Source of the DNA: Sphingobacterium puteale
GTDB taxonomy: Bacteria > Bacteroidota > Bacteroidia > Sphingobacteriales > Sphingobacteriaceae
DNA: 64,000 nucleotides
Reading direction: 5' to 3'
NCBI RefSeq assembly: GCF_003627955.1
Contig: NZ_RBWS01000024.1
Coordinates: 1 to 64,000 of the forward strand
Each line of letters starts with the position of its first letter. Positions within the stretch are counted from its first letter, which is position 1. The translations under genes and the position numbers were made by a program. Shown one piece after another: positions 44,017-53,793 of this stretch. Under the pieces are notes generated by a model. It had not been told where the DNA came from and ran no database searches. It saw only the letters and a list, made by a program, of their open reading frames with translations.

Positions 44017-45513
44017 TTATGGGTTCTGCACGAGGTTTGGATTGCTCGCAATTTCTTCATCAGGGATCTTCATCAGTATTTTTCCTTCGGTAGGTTGTAC
44101 CGTCATAGACGAAGATTTGCCCGATGCATAATCGCGTACCATTGAAAGACCGTTTCTAAATTCATCATAACTCGCATGGCCTTCAAAGGCAAGTTCGATT
44201 TTACGCTGTTTTAAAATCTCTTTGAACAGCGCCTCACCCGCTAAGTTCTCAAGCGCAGTCAATCCGGCACGTTTCCTGATGATGTTTACATCAGCAAGAG
44301 CCGCAGCATTTTTTCCCAATTTGACCGATGCTTCGGCTCTATTTAAATACATCTCTGCTAATCTTAGGTAACGGTACGGAGAACGGCTGTATAAAGAAGC
44401 ATAGCCAATATTGTATTTATTGCATGCCAAGTGATCCTCTGGAAAGCCCGGTGTTATATTTTCGACATAGAATGCTTTTCTAAGGTCCTTTTCATCAAAC
44501 AGGGATAGAAGATAAGGTGAAGGTCGATAGAGCCCACCTGTATAATTTATTTGAGAAGGCATCTTAAAGAGGTTGGCAATCAAACCATTCATAAATTCAC
44601 CATTAATAGCAAATATGTCTTCTTTGTTGTTCAGGTTGTCCGTATCGTAATATTTTTTAAAGGCATCTCCTTGTATAAGTTCATAGCCCCCTTGACGAAT
44701 GACCTTATCAGCGTATTCAAAGGCTTTTTGATTCGCTTCGTTATTTGGTGACGAAAAAGTACCGCCCCTGTAGAGTTCTACCCGGGACAATAGTGCTTCT
44801 GCCGCCGAACTACTCGCGTAACTATTGGATTTCTGCTGTTTAAATAATGGGACCGAAGTCTTCAGATCGGATACGACCTGCTCATATATTTCAGCGACGG
44901 TTGCCCGTTTGGGTGCGAGGCCCGGTGCAAATTCATCATTGACCACCAACATCACGCCGAGCGAATTTCCATTACCTTGGTAGAATGGCATTCCATACAA
45001 ACGGACCAGATTAAAGTAAATATAACCACGAAGAAATAATGCTTCCGCCTTTGCCTGCAGAATTACTGGATTAGTTTCGTCGTCTTTCACGTTGGCAAGC
45101 ACTTTATTAATGTGCAACATAACGTTGTAGCTATTACGCCAAAAAGCATATGTATAGGAGAGATCTCTATTTGAAGAATTAATATAGTCAAATAGGTCAG
45201 TATTCCGGTTTACTTGCGCATCAAGGGCACGTATGGTATTTCCCCTGGCTTCTGAAAGAAAAATTTGCAAGTCCGTAAAACCAACCCCTATTGCGCTTTC
45301 TGACCCAACAGCAATTAGGTTATAAATACCCGACACTGCTTTTGAATAGCCAGACGGCGTATCAAATTGTCTTTCTTCAAAAATGACATTATGCGGCCTG
45401 AGCTCATCAAGTTGTTTGTTACAGGATGTAAGACCTAACCAAGTCAGTGCGATTAGAACAACATATCGTAATGTATATAATTGTCTATTGTTATATTGAA
45501 TATTTTTCATCAT
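44017..45513 (-). CDS. SusD/RagB outer-membrane substrate-binding lipoprotein
   Basis: A 498-aa surface lipoprotein with a type II signal (lipobox LTSC near 31, then NKQLDELRPHNVIFEE). SusD features are ALFLRGYIYFNLVRLYGMPF, SSAAEALLSRVELYRGGTF, YRYLRLAEMYLNRAEA and the C-terminal ASNPNLVQNP. It forms the pair with the STN-bearing SusC encoded 7 bp upstream. The three TlpA-like genes follow. Ligand unknown. Confidence 0.93.
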   Translation of the reverse strand: MMKNIQYNNRQLYTLRYVVLIALTWLGLTSCNKQLDELRPHNVIFEERQFDTPSGYSKAVSGIYNLIAVGSESAIGVGFTDLQIFLSEARGNTIRALDAQVNRNTDLFDYINSSNRDLSYTYAFWRNSYNVMLHINKVLANVKDDETNPVILQAKAEALFLRGYIYFNLVRLYGMPFYQGNGNSLGVMLVVNDEFAPGLAPKRATVAEIYEQVVSDLKTSVPLFKQQKSNSYASSSAAEALLSRVELYRGGTFSSPNNEANQKAFEYADKVIRQGGYELIQGDAFKKYYDTDNLNNKEDIFAINGEFMNGLIANLFKMPSQINYTGGLYRPSPYLLSLFDEKDLRKAFYVENITPGFPEDHLACNKYNIGYASLYSRSPYRYLRLAEMYLNRAEASVKLGKNAAALADVNIIRKRAGLTALENLAGEALFKEILKQRKIELAFEGHASYDEFRNGLSMVRDYASGKSSSMTVQPTEGKILMKIPDEEIASNPNLVQNP

Positions 45514-45520
45514 TTACAAA

Positions 45521-48500
45521 TTAAAATGTCAGCTGCATCCCGAGTAAAAACCTTCTTGGATTGGCAAAACCGGTACCCGCCCCACCATAGCTTGTGTTTA
45601 CCCCTCCTAAGACGGCTCCTTCCGGATCTACGCCTACAAAATCCTTATGCTTGATCACATATAAATTATCGCCGCTAACAAAAACATCTGCGCGAGCTAG
45701 CTTCAAGGCTTTTAACACGCCGTTAGGCAAGCTATAGGTGAACCTGACATTGCGCAAACGGGCATGACTTGCATTCCCCCACATTTTGGATGAACGATAG
45801 GTGAGTGCAGTCCATGCATTCGGATCGGTGCTGAATACATCAGGATAATTCGCTTGCATATCCCCGGGCCCCTGCCAGACATGCTGATTATCGGCAAAAA
45901 CAACATTATTACGGCCGAGCCTAGGCGCAGTTGGAGCCTGGAAATTATTCACTAAAGACATTTGGGTATAGTTGCCCACCTGAAACCACCACTCGACATT
46001 TAAGCTGTAATTTTTGTATTGAAAGCTGTTGGTAAATCCACCGAAAAAGCGTGGCGTAGCCTGCCCTACCCGTTGCCAGTTGGCCAAGTTGCTCACTTGC
46101 CCAATACCTTCCACAATTATTTGATTACCCTTTTCATCAAAATTATAGTGCTGCATATTACCGTTCTCAGGATTGATGCCTGCAAATTGGATCGCTTTGA
46201 TCACATTGATATCTTCGCCAATTTTTCGATAATATGATCTGGAGTAAGAATCCAAAAGCGAATCCTGATACAGTCTGGTAAGCTTATTTTTATTGTAACT
46301 AAAATTAAAACTGGTATGCCAGTTGAAATGAGCAGACTTTACATTATGGGTGCTCAACGATACTTCGATACCCCGGTTAACGATCTGTCCAACATTCTGA
46401 TATTGTGTTAATGCACCCTGTGCAGAAGGCAAACTGACCTGCTGTAATAGACCATCACTACGTTTGTGGTAGATATCCGCAGACAAATTGATCCTATTCT
46501 TTAAAAGTGCGATATCGAGACCGATATTGCTGTTGTGAAGTGTCTCCCAAGAAATCATCGGATTAGCCAATTGCGTGATCACTGCGCCGATATTATCGAC
46601 CTGCTCATATCGAGCTGTCTCCGAATAAAATGTCGTATTTAGGTATCCGTCGCCCAGGTCTCTACCAGATGTACCGTAAGAAGCGCGAAGGCGCAAATTA
46701 TCAATAGCCTTAATGTTTTTAAAAAAGCTCTCTTTGGATATATTCCATCCGCCACTGAACGAGTAAAAAGTACCGTATCGTTTGTCGCGTCCAAAATTGG
46801 TCGTCGCATCCGTACGAACGGAAATTGAAGCCATATAGCGGCCTGCATAGCTGTAGTCAGCCTGCCCGAATACCGAAAAGGTGGCGCGTTCCTGATAATT
46901 TCCCGATGGTTTGTAAGGAAATCCATATGCCACATTGATCACACTTCCAAAATTTTGTGCGGCCCCCATATTCCGCTCACTGGGCAATACATTATACATG
47001 TCTATGTCCATGATTTCTGTGGTCCTTTTGCCCCATTCTTGTCCTACCAACGCACTGATAACATGATTACCGCCGACCGTCTTGTTGAAATTCAATGTAT
47101 TGGACATAAGGTAATCAACGAATTTAGTATCATCAATCTCTAGCGTTCCATTAGGTAAAACGGCACTTGTCGGAGAGAATAAATAAGGGTATCCACCATA
47201 CTTTCCGGAAAATGAACGTGGATCTAAGTAAGAATTGACATTGGTACCTACAAAATTAAGCGAGTTGGAAGTCTGAACGCTTAAAAAAGGAAGTATATTA
47301 TACCGCAGACTTATGCTGGCTAAATGATTTTGTACCTTTGTCAGCTTCGTATTATCATATCCCGTTTCCGCAAGAAAATTCTGCGTCCATGTTGTGTAAG
47401 CAGGTCCATAATTACTCGACTGTCGCACAGGCAGACTGTCCAATAGATTGCCGGCATTATCATACGGATACATAAATGGCTGGATCATATATAATTCAGG
47501 CACCCCGTTGCGTTTGGTGATCCGGTCAATAATAGAGCTTACATTGATACGTGCAAGTAATTTACTTGAAATAGCATGGTCAATATTAAATCTTATATTT
47601 TTTCGGTCAAAACCATTATCATATAATGCTCCATTTTCCTTAAACCACCCGACTCCCATATAAAATTTAGTTTTATGGGTACCATGACGTACCCCTACTT
47701 CTGTATTGGTAAAATTTCCATTGCTATAAATTTTATCTTCCCAATTGAAATTACGCGTACGATCTTCATCCGTATAGACGCGGCGTTCGCGAATAAAATC
47801 GGCGACGTTCGGAAATGTCGTCCTTATGGAAGGAGTTTGCTCCCAATAGCGTTTCATCTGCGTATCCATAAAATCAATAAGTTCGGTCGTGTTCATAAAC
47901 CGGATGTCCCTTACTGGCTGTATTACCCCAGCCTGCACCCGCGCTTCCACTGTGCTTTTACCAGCCTGTCCCCGTTTCGTAGTCACGACAATGACCCCCT
48001 GTGCAGCCCGGGATCCATAAATAGCTGTAGATGCAGCATCTTTTAGCACGCTGATATCTTCAATATCAGCCGGATTGACCGCATCCTGTAAGGACTGATA
48101 ATTGGTGATCACACCATCGACAACAATCAGTGGACCGAGGTAATTGTTTGTAGGGGTGGTCATTGACGATTGTCCCCTTGCAATCACCTGACCTTTTGCT
48201 CCCGACTCTCCGGTACTCTCCGTAATATACAGACCTGTCGTTTTTCCTTTAAGCATCGATAGCACATTGGGGGTGCTGACGCTGTTACGAAGTTCTTCAC
48301 CCTTGACAGATTGTACCGCGCCGGTCACTTCAGAAGCCCGTTTGGTCAGGTATCCCACCACGACAAGCTCTTCGAGGCTTTCAGCAAGAACATCCATCCT
48401 GATTGTACCGATATTTTCAGTCGCAGCCAGATTAAGGCGACGGTAGCCAAGCAGCGATATTTCCAAAAAACTTTGTTTTGGTACGCTTTCGATAATGATT

Positions 48501-49036
48501 TCCCCATGGCTATCTGATTTAGAATCCTTTATAACATGTTTATTTGCCGAAATGACCCTGATGGTTACGCCAATGAGGGGCCTAGCCAGCGAATCGACCA
48601 CCCGCCCCCTAACTGTTATCGTCTCTTGTTGTCCATTATCGTCTATTTGCGCAAGATTAGATACTGTTGGGGTGTTTTCTCTTTCTCTGATGGTGATGAG
48701 CTTACCCTGTATCTTGTAGCTCAGCTGTAAACCATGAATAATCTGCCGGATGGCTTGATCCAACTCCATTTCTTTTATATCAATGGCAATTCGGGTATTG
48801 CTATTGACCCGTTTTGCAGACCACAGATAATGGTAACCAGTTTGTTTATTGACTTCGCGAAAAGCCTCTTTGAGTGTGATGCTCTTATTTTTCAGTGTCA
48901 CCTTTTGCGCGAGAGCCGTAGCACTTATCTGTAGACAGACCAAAAAACAGCTGATGGTTGTCAGTGAAATTTTCATAATGTAGGGTTTCGTTCGACTAAA
49001 AAGCCGATGCACATCTTTTTTAATTATTTTATACAT
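45521..49036 (-). CDS. SusC/RagA TonB-linked outer membrane transporter with STN domain
   Basis: An 1171-aa outer-membrane transporter. I keep the start at 49036: the extended N-terminus MYKIIKKDVHRLFSRTKPY before the hydrophobic core is typical for this subgroup, although ATG at MKISLTTISCF is possible. An STN domain (~47-118, ITLKEAFREVNKQTGYHYLW) is followed by the carboxypeptidase-regulatory-like domain (~138-215). The plug has IEDISVLKDAASTAIYGSRA then VIVVTTKRG, and the barrel ends LLGMQLTF. The STN domain fits regulation by the FecR/sigma pair encoded just upstream. Confidence 0.95.
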   Translation of the reverse strand: MYKIIKKDVHRLFSRTKPYIMKISLTTISCFLVCLQISATALAQKVTLKNKSITLKEAFREVNKQTGYHYLWSAKRVNSNTRIAIDIKEMELDQAIRQIIHGLQLSYKIQGKLITIRERENTPTVSNLAQIDDNGQQETITVRGRVVDSLARPLIGVTIRVISANKHVIKDSKSDSHGEIIIESVPKQSFLEISLLGYRRLNLAATENIGTIRMDVLAESLEELVVVGYLTKRASEVTGAVQSVKGEELRNSVSTPNVLSMLKGKTTGLYITESTGESGAKGQVIARGQSSMTTPTNNYLGPLIVVDGVITNYQSLQDAVNPADIEDISVLKDAASTAIYGSRAAQGVIVVTTKRGQAGKSTVEARVQAGVIQPVRDIRFMNTTELIDFMDTQMKRYWEQTPSIRTTFPNVADFIRERRVYTDEDRTRNFNWEDKIYSNGNFTNTEVGVRHGTHKTKFYMGVGWFKENGALYDNGFDRKNIRFNIDHAISSKLLARINVSSIIDRITKRNGVPELYMIQPFMYPYDNAGNLLDSLPVRQSSNYGPAYTTWTQNFLAETGYDNTKLTKVQNHLASISLRYNILPFLSVQTSNSLNFVGTNVNSYLDPRSFSGKYGGYPYLFSPTSAVLPNGTLEIDDTKFVDYLMSNTLNFNKTVGGNHVISALVGQEWGKRTTEIMDIDMYNVLPSERNMGAAQNFGSVINVAYGFPYKPSGNYQERATFSVFGQADYSYAGRYMASISVRTDATTNFGRDKRYGTFYSFSGGWNISKESFFKNIKAIDNLRLRASYGTSGRDLGDGYLNTTFYSETARYEQVDNIGAVITQLANPMISWETLHNSNIGLDIALLKNRINLSADIYHKRSDGLLQQVSLPSAQGALTQYQNVGQIVNRGIEVSLSTHNVKSAHFNWHTSFNFSYNKNKLTRLYQDSLLDSYSRSYYRKIGEDINVIKAIQFAGINPENGNMQHYNFDEKGNQIIVEGIGQVSNLANWQRVGQATPRFFGGFTNSFQYKNYSLNVEWWFQVGNYTQMSLVNNFQAPTAPRLGRNNVVFADNQHVWQGPGDMQANYPDVFSTDPNAWTALTYRSSKMWGNASHARLRNVRFTYSLPNGVLKALKLARADVFVSGDNLYVIKHKDFVGVDPEGAVLGGVNTSYGGAGTGFANPRRFLLGMQLTF

Positions 49037-49098
49037 TTGTTTGGTTAGTTAGGTATTAAATGAGTTTTCAAGATGATTTGATAACGGCTAACTTCATG

Positions 49099-49124
49099 AT
49101 CGGGAGCGCTCCAACGCTCCTGAT
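49099..49124 (-). other. Hairpin between fecR-like and susC genes
   Basis: A 10-bp inverted repeat (one G-T pair), ATCGGGAGCG / CGCTCCTGAT, has a 6-nt loop in the 173-bp gap. No U-run follows on the minus strand, so it may set relative expression of fecR and susC by processing or attenuation. On the plus strand it is followed by TATTTTTA but no plus-strand gene precedes it. Confidence 0.5.
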
Positions 49125-49209
49125 TATTTTTACTGTCCATACGTTATCTTTTTTGTCGCTTTTTTACTTCATAGGCTATCGGGTATTTTAGCTGGTTTGT
49201 TTATAAAAT

Positions 49210-50379
49210 CTATTTTCTTTTCACGTATACGGTATTCGAATGAACAGTAAATTGGACTTCACCGGTACTTGCTAAGGCTTCCAATACAAAATTTAAATTC
49301 TGGTTACGGGGTAATACCCCTTCAAATTTCAGTTTTCGCAGGCTTTCATCCTCATATTCAATCTTTACATTATACCAGCGGCCTATTTGATTCAGAATAT
49401 GATTTAGGTCTTCATCAGAAAAGGTAAATGTGCCATCTTTCCACGACACATAATTTGCTGGGTCAACCGGAATAAAAGAAATGCTGTTATTCTGGACAAT
49501 TGCTTGCTGATTGGGCTGCAGTTGATGTAGTTTTTTATTTCCTTTTATATTAATAGCCACTTTGCCTTCGACCAAAGTAGTCCGCGTAGCCTCGCCGGGA
49601 TAGGCCGAAATATTAAATGCTGTACCCAATACCTGCACCGTCTGGGCGGGTGTCTTAACAAGAAAAGGTACTTTGATCCGCTTGTTATTCTGAAGCATGT
49701 ATCGTGTAGCCACCTCAAAAAATGCCTCACCTTCCATTTCTAATTCTCTAGGTTGGCCTTTACTTCTGATTTTATATGTTAATCTGGAGTCCGAATTTAA
49801 CCAGATCTTAGATCCATCTGCCAATATGATGTGGTAAGTACCACCTTTCGGCACCGTGATTACCATGTCCTGATGTATCGGTTCATGACTTTCCAAACCT
49901 TCGATGGAAGCTCCGTCTGCGTACATGAGTTCATCGCCAAAAACGATACTTTCGTGTTTATTACTGAGCGCAATTTCTCTTCCGTCGGCAAGCCGTAATG
50001 AGGCAATACTTGTACCCGGTTTTATCGTATTTCGTTCATCGTTATCCAAACGCGACAGCATCCACAGAGACGCTCCGATACTGACGACCAGGAGTGCCGC
50101 CGCGGCTACCGTTTTCTTCCAATTCCAGTTTAAATAGCGCGTTTTAGATCGGGTGCTTCTTATATTTGCCAATACATTAGTTTCCAACTCTGCAAACCAG
50201 TTCAGTTCAACATGTGGATACTCTTCCATATTGGCAGCTATTTCATTATCGATCAACGAACGTAAACCTTGCTCCTGATCATCCGACGCCAGCAAAAGTT
50301 GAAGTTCTAACATTTCATCCTTGGTTAGCGTATCGTTGAGATATTTATTGAACAGCTCTTCAAATCTAGGGTTTTGCAT
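49210..50379 (-). CDS. FecR family anti-sigma factor
   Basis: A 389-aa inner-membrane protein. The cytoplasmic N-terminus (~1-85) is followed by a membrane span (~90-110, TVAAAALLVVSIGASLWML). The FecR domain (~175-275) contains TVPKGGTYHIILADGSKIWL and GEAFFEVATRY, and the C-terminal DUF4974 domain (~315-385) contains FTFSDEDLNHILNQIGRWY and PRNQNLNFVLEALASTGEV. It should bind the ECF sigma factor encoded 95 bp upstream and receive the signal from the STN domain of the downstream SusC. Confidence 0.93.
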   Translation of the reverse strand: MQNPRFEELFNKYLNDTLTKDEMLELQLLLASDDQEQGLRSLIDNEIAANMEEYPHVELNWFAELETNVLANIRSTRSKTRYLNWNWKKTVAAAALLVVSIGASLWMLSRLDNDERNTIKPGTSIASLRLADGREIALSNKHESIVFGDELMYADGASIEGLESHEPIHQDMVITVPKGGTYHIILADGSKIWLNSDSRLTYKIRSKGQPRELEMEGEAFFEVATRYMLQNNKRIKVPFLVKTPAQTVQVLGTAFNISAYPGEATRTTLVEGKVAINIKGNKKLHQLQPNQQAIVQNNSISFIPVDPANYVSWKDGTFTFSDEDLNHILNQIGRWYNVKIEYEDESLRKLKFEGVLPRNQNLNFVLEALASTGEVQFTVHSNTVYVKRK

Positions 50380-50474
50380 ACGTTCTTTTCTTACATATAC
50401 GTTTGGAAATGAAAAACCAATGAAGTGAATTCAAAAAAAAATAAAGAAAATATAAAATTAGGTTTAAGAAATTG

Positions 50475-51080
50475 TTAGGCGTGCAACATTTTGGCTGAAA
50501 GCAATGCCAGCACTATAAGGAAAGACAGATCCGGCCGCTGCTGAAAATAATTTCTAAGTGTCGTATTCGCGTTTGTAATATGGGTATTTACTGTTGCCAC
50601 CGAAATTGACAATAATCGGCTTACTTCTTCATAACTTCGGCCTTCAATCTTACAGAGTATAAAAACACGCCGGCGCTGCTCTGGCAACTGTTCGATTGCC
50701 TGATTTAAAATATCTTTCGTTTCCTGGTTAAAAACCCCTTCCTCGATATGGGAATAAACTTCAGTAAGGTGCGTAAAATAATCCGCAACAAGACGTTTTT
50801 CATGCGCTAATTTACGCAATCGATCGTAGACCAAATTACCCGCGATCCTATATATAAAAGCATGAAAAGACAGATCGGTATCGATATCCTGCCTACGTGT
50901 CCAAATACGGATAAAGAGCTCCTGCAGCAGGTCCTCTACATCTTCCTGCGACTTAAGGATACGCATCATCGACTGCGCTAACGTGCTTTTATATTTCGTG
51001 ATCAATTCCTTCATGGCTAATTCATCTCCATCCTTGAGGCGATTAATTATTGAAGTATCTACAAGACCATTGCTTTTCAA
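50475..51080 (-). CDS. ECF RNA polymerase sigma factor
   Basis: A 201-aa ECF sigma factor. Region 2 (~12-85) contains DELAMKELITKYKSTLAQSM and DVEDLLQELFIRIWTRRQ. Region 4 (~125-180) contains LPEQRRRVFILCKIEGRSY then EEVSRLLSISVATVNTHITNA. The start appears to be TTG at 51080 (MKSNGLVDTS), since no ATG or GTG lies in frame between it and the nearest upstream stop and the next Met would cut into region 2. A hydrophobic tail (FLIVLALLSAKMLHA) ends the protein. It is the first gene of the third sigma-FecR-SusCD unit. Confidence 0.9.
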   Translation of the reverse strand: MKSNGLVDTSIINRLKDGDELAMKELITKYKSTLAQSMMRILKSQEDVEDLLQELFIRIWTRRQDIDTDLSFHAFIYRIAGNLVYDRLRKLAHEKRLVADYFTHLTEVYSHIEEGVFNQETKDILNQAIEQLPEQRRRVFILCKIEGRSYEEVSRLLSISVATVNTHITNANTTLRNYFQQRPDLSFLIVLALLSAKMLHA

Positions 51081-51102
51081 ATCGATGCTTTTATTAGGTC
51101 TC

Positions 51103-51134
51103 TAAAGGTAGTTAATCACATGTAAAACTCCAAA
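51103..51134 (-). promoter_or_regulatory. Candidate -33/-7 promoter of the third sigma unit
   Basis: On the minus strand TTTG (51134-51131) is separated by exactly 20 bp from TACCTTTA (51110-51103), close to the Bacteroidota consensus TTTG-N19/20-TAnnTTTG with one mismatch in the last base. It ends 22 bp before the TTG start of the sigma gene. Confidence 0.45.
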
Positions 51135-51255
51135 TTTACAGCTTATCAAGTTTCTACCCCATCTCCGGATACACACGATTACTGAGACCACAGCAATTGC
51201 CGTTGATCCACCCACCTTTAGCCTAATGATTCTAAACAAGTATAAAGTCCAGCCC

Positions 51256-53730
51256 TTAAGGCGCAGAAACGGCATGAACAAGCAATACACCTTTTTTTAG
51301 GCCTCTGCTTTGCGCCTGTACCTGAATCTTGCCGGCCTCTTCGGCAGCCTGCACGATCAGGGTAAGCTGTCCGTTAAACAAGTGCATCTGTGGCTTATGA
51401 AAAGCCTCGAGGTTGGTCGGATCGCCATTGGCCAAGGCCTTGAATGTACCCGCTCCTTTTACGTCAAATTGTACCAGCCCGTCTGCATGTGGGCACAAAT
51501 TTCCATCTTTATCCACTGCCTTGACACGAATATAAGCCAATGCACGTCCATCAGCAGCAATCGTGCCGTGCACAGTCTCCATTTTTATCTGGTAGGGTTT
51601 TCCCGCCGTCCGTACAATTTTCTCATCTGCGGTTTTTCCATTTTCATCATAGGCCACCACCTTGATTTCCCCGGGCTCGTAAACCGTATTCATCCACATC
51701 AGGCGATAACGTGCTTCGATTGATGCTTTGCTTTTTCGTTGTATCCCCTGGCTCTTACCGTTGATAAATAGTTCGGCACTTGGGTAATCCGTATAAACGA
51801 ATACCGGAGTTTGTTGCCCCACACGATCAGGCCATGTCCAATGTGGCAAAATGTGCAAGGTATGTTCATTTTTATTCCAAAGGCTCCGGTAGAGGTAGTA
51901 GCGGTCCTTGGGTATGCTTGCCAGATCGATAATACCAAACATTGAGCTGTGGTTGGGCCAGGCATCCGTATCGTAGGGCGATGGTTCGCCGAGGTAATCA
52001 AAACCCGTCCAGACAAACTGACCCATGGTCCAATGATGGTCTTCGGCCAATGCAAAATCCTCATCCGGCAAGTTTGACCAGGAACAATGTTCCATATCAT
52101 AGGAAGAAGACTGATGATCGGGATACAGCATGTCTCCCTTTTTCACGACCGGAAATTTATATACACCACGGGAACTCACCGTTGAGGCCGTTTCCGAACC
52201 CAGCACAAGGTTTTGTGGCAATTTGGCATAAGCTTCTTCATAACGGTGCGTACGGTAGTTGAGCCCCGGGACGTCCAGCAGACTGGCAAAACCATTTTCC
52301 AGTACACAGGTCACTTGGTCCATCCCACAGGTAACAGGCCGCATAGGATCTTCGCGATGGCAGATATCCTGCAAAAATGAAGCAACCTTATACCCATCGG
52401 CACTACACTGCGTCGGTACTTCATTTCCGATGCTCCACATCACCACCGAAGGATTGTTTCTAAAATGATGGATCATATTGACCATGTCGCGTTCTGCCCA
52501 TTCCCCAAAAAAGCGATGATAACCATTCTTGCATTTGGCAATATCCCATTCGTCGAAAGGCTCGATCATCATCATCAGGCCCAATTCATCACAGAGGGCC
52601 ACTAACTCCGGAGCGGGCATATTGTGCGCCGTACGAATGGCATCACAGCCCATATCTTTAAGCAACTCCAACTGGTAGCGCAAGGCCGAGACATTGATCG
52701 CAGCCCCCAAGGGGCCGAGGTCATGATGATTGCAGACCCCTTGAAATTTTCGAATTTTACCATTTAGCATAAATCCCTTATCCGCAATGATACGGACTTC
52801 CCGAATCCCAAAGCGGGTTTCAAAGTTATCCGTCAATTTGCCGTCGACATATACTTGTGTTGATGCCCGGTACAGATTGGGATGTTCTGGGCTCCATAGC
52901 GCAGGGTTCGTCACCTCAAAATTTTGTACGAAAGGCTTGCCGTAGTTTATTTTTTGTTGATTTTCCTTCTGCGCCACCACACGCCCCTTCGCGTCGGTGA
53001 TGGCTGTCACCATCCGCAGCAATTTGCCATCGGCATTTTTCAGGTTAGTTTCGAGTTTCACCGAAGCCAGGCTATCCGACACAAAGGGCGTCGTTATATA
53101 CGTACCCCAGACCGGCACATGCACCTTTTCGGTAACGATCACATGGACGTTGCGGTAGAGACCCGCTCCCGGATACCAGCGCGAGGACTGTGCTTTATTT
53201 TCCAGGCGCACAGCAAGCTTGTTGTTCATTCCATCGGCATGCAACAGCTCCGTCACATCACAATGAAAAGCATTATAGCCGTACGGCCAGAAGCACGCTT
53301 CTTTTCCATTGACATAAACCCGAGCCTCACTCATGGCGCCATCGAATTTCAGGACCACACGTTTTGTGTTGGCGTCAAATTGAGGAATATCGAACTGATT
53401 GCGATACCAGCCCACACCGACATAGGGCAAACCACCTGTCCGGCCCGTCTTTACGGAAGCTTTCTTCTCTCCATTCTGTGTTACGGCCACATCCTGCAAA
53501 TCATGTGCACGGTCAAAAGGTCCATAAATAGCCCAGTCATGCGGCACGGTAACATGTTGCCAGGTTGCATCATCCAGTGCAGCGGACTCACCCCCGTCGA
53601 CCTCACCCTGAAAAAAACGCCAGTTTTTCTCCAGTAAAAAAGAGTTTCGGGTCAGCTGTCCCAGTGATGCTGTCGGAATCAAGAAGAGCAAAAGGAACAG
53701 AAAATAAGTAGCATGCAGTAATTTCATCAT
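51256..53730 (-). CDS. GH2 family beta-galactosidase
   Basis: An 824-aa secreted enzyme with a signal peptide (to ~ASLGQ). It has a jelly-roll sugar-binding domain (~30-200), an immunoglobulin-like domain (~200-310), a TIM barrel (~315-600) and a C-terminal Ig-like/DUF4982-type region. Catalytic residues are visible: acid/base E437 in MWSIGNEVP and nucleophile E513 in LGSETAST. Other signatures are VCNHHDLGPLG and AIRTAHNMP. It should remove galactose from the ends of oligosaccharides made by the adjacent GH53 galactanase. It is the last gene of the leftward galactan locus, 63 bp after the GH53 gene. Confidence 0.9.
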   Translation of the reverse strand: MMKLLHATYFLFLLLFLIPTASLGQLTRNSFLLEKNWRFFQGEVDGGESAALDDATWQHVTVPHDWAIYGPFDRAHDLQDVAVTQNGEKKASVKTGRTGGLPYVGVGWYRNQFDIPQFDANTKRVVLKFDGAMSEARVYVNGKEACFWPYGYNAFHCDVTELLHADGMNNKLAVRLENKAQSSRWYPGAGLYRNVHVIVTEKVHVPVWGTYITTPFVSDSLASVKLETNLKNADGKLLRMVTAITDAKGRVVAQKENQQKINYGKPFVQNFEVTNPALWSPEHPNLYRASTQVYVDGKLTDNFETRFGIREVRIIADKGFMLNGKIRKFQGVCNHHDLGPLGAAINVSALRYQLELLKDMGCDAIRTAHNMPAPELVALCDELGLMMMIEPFDEWDIAKCKNGYHRFFGEWAERDMVNMIHHFRNNPSVVMWSIGNEVPTQCSADGYKVASFLQDICHREDPMRPVTCGMDQVTCVLENGFASLLDVPGLNYRTHRYEEAYAKLPQNLVLGSETASTVSSRGVYKFPVVKKGDMLYPDHQSSSYDMEHCSWSNLPDEDFALAEDHHWTMGQFVWTGFDYLGEPSPYDTDAWPNHSSMFGIIDLASIPKDRYYLYRSLWNKNEHTLHILPHWTWPDRVGQQTPVFVYTDYPSAELFINGKSQGIQRKSKASIEARYRLMWMNTVYEPGEIKVVAYDENGKTADEKIVRTAGKPYQIKMETVHGTIAADGRALAYIRVKAVDKDGNLCPHADGLVQFDVKGAGTFKALANGDPTNLEAFHKPQMHLFNGQLTLIVQAAEEAGKIQVQAQSRGLKKGVLLVHAVSAP

Positions 53731-53793
53731 TCAGGTGTTTATCGTGTGTCGTTTAAGCTAATCATTCGCCATTTAAAGCGTATAAATATACTA

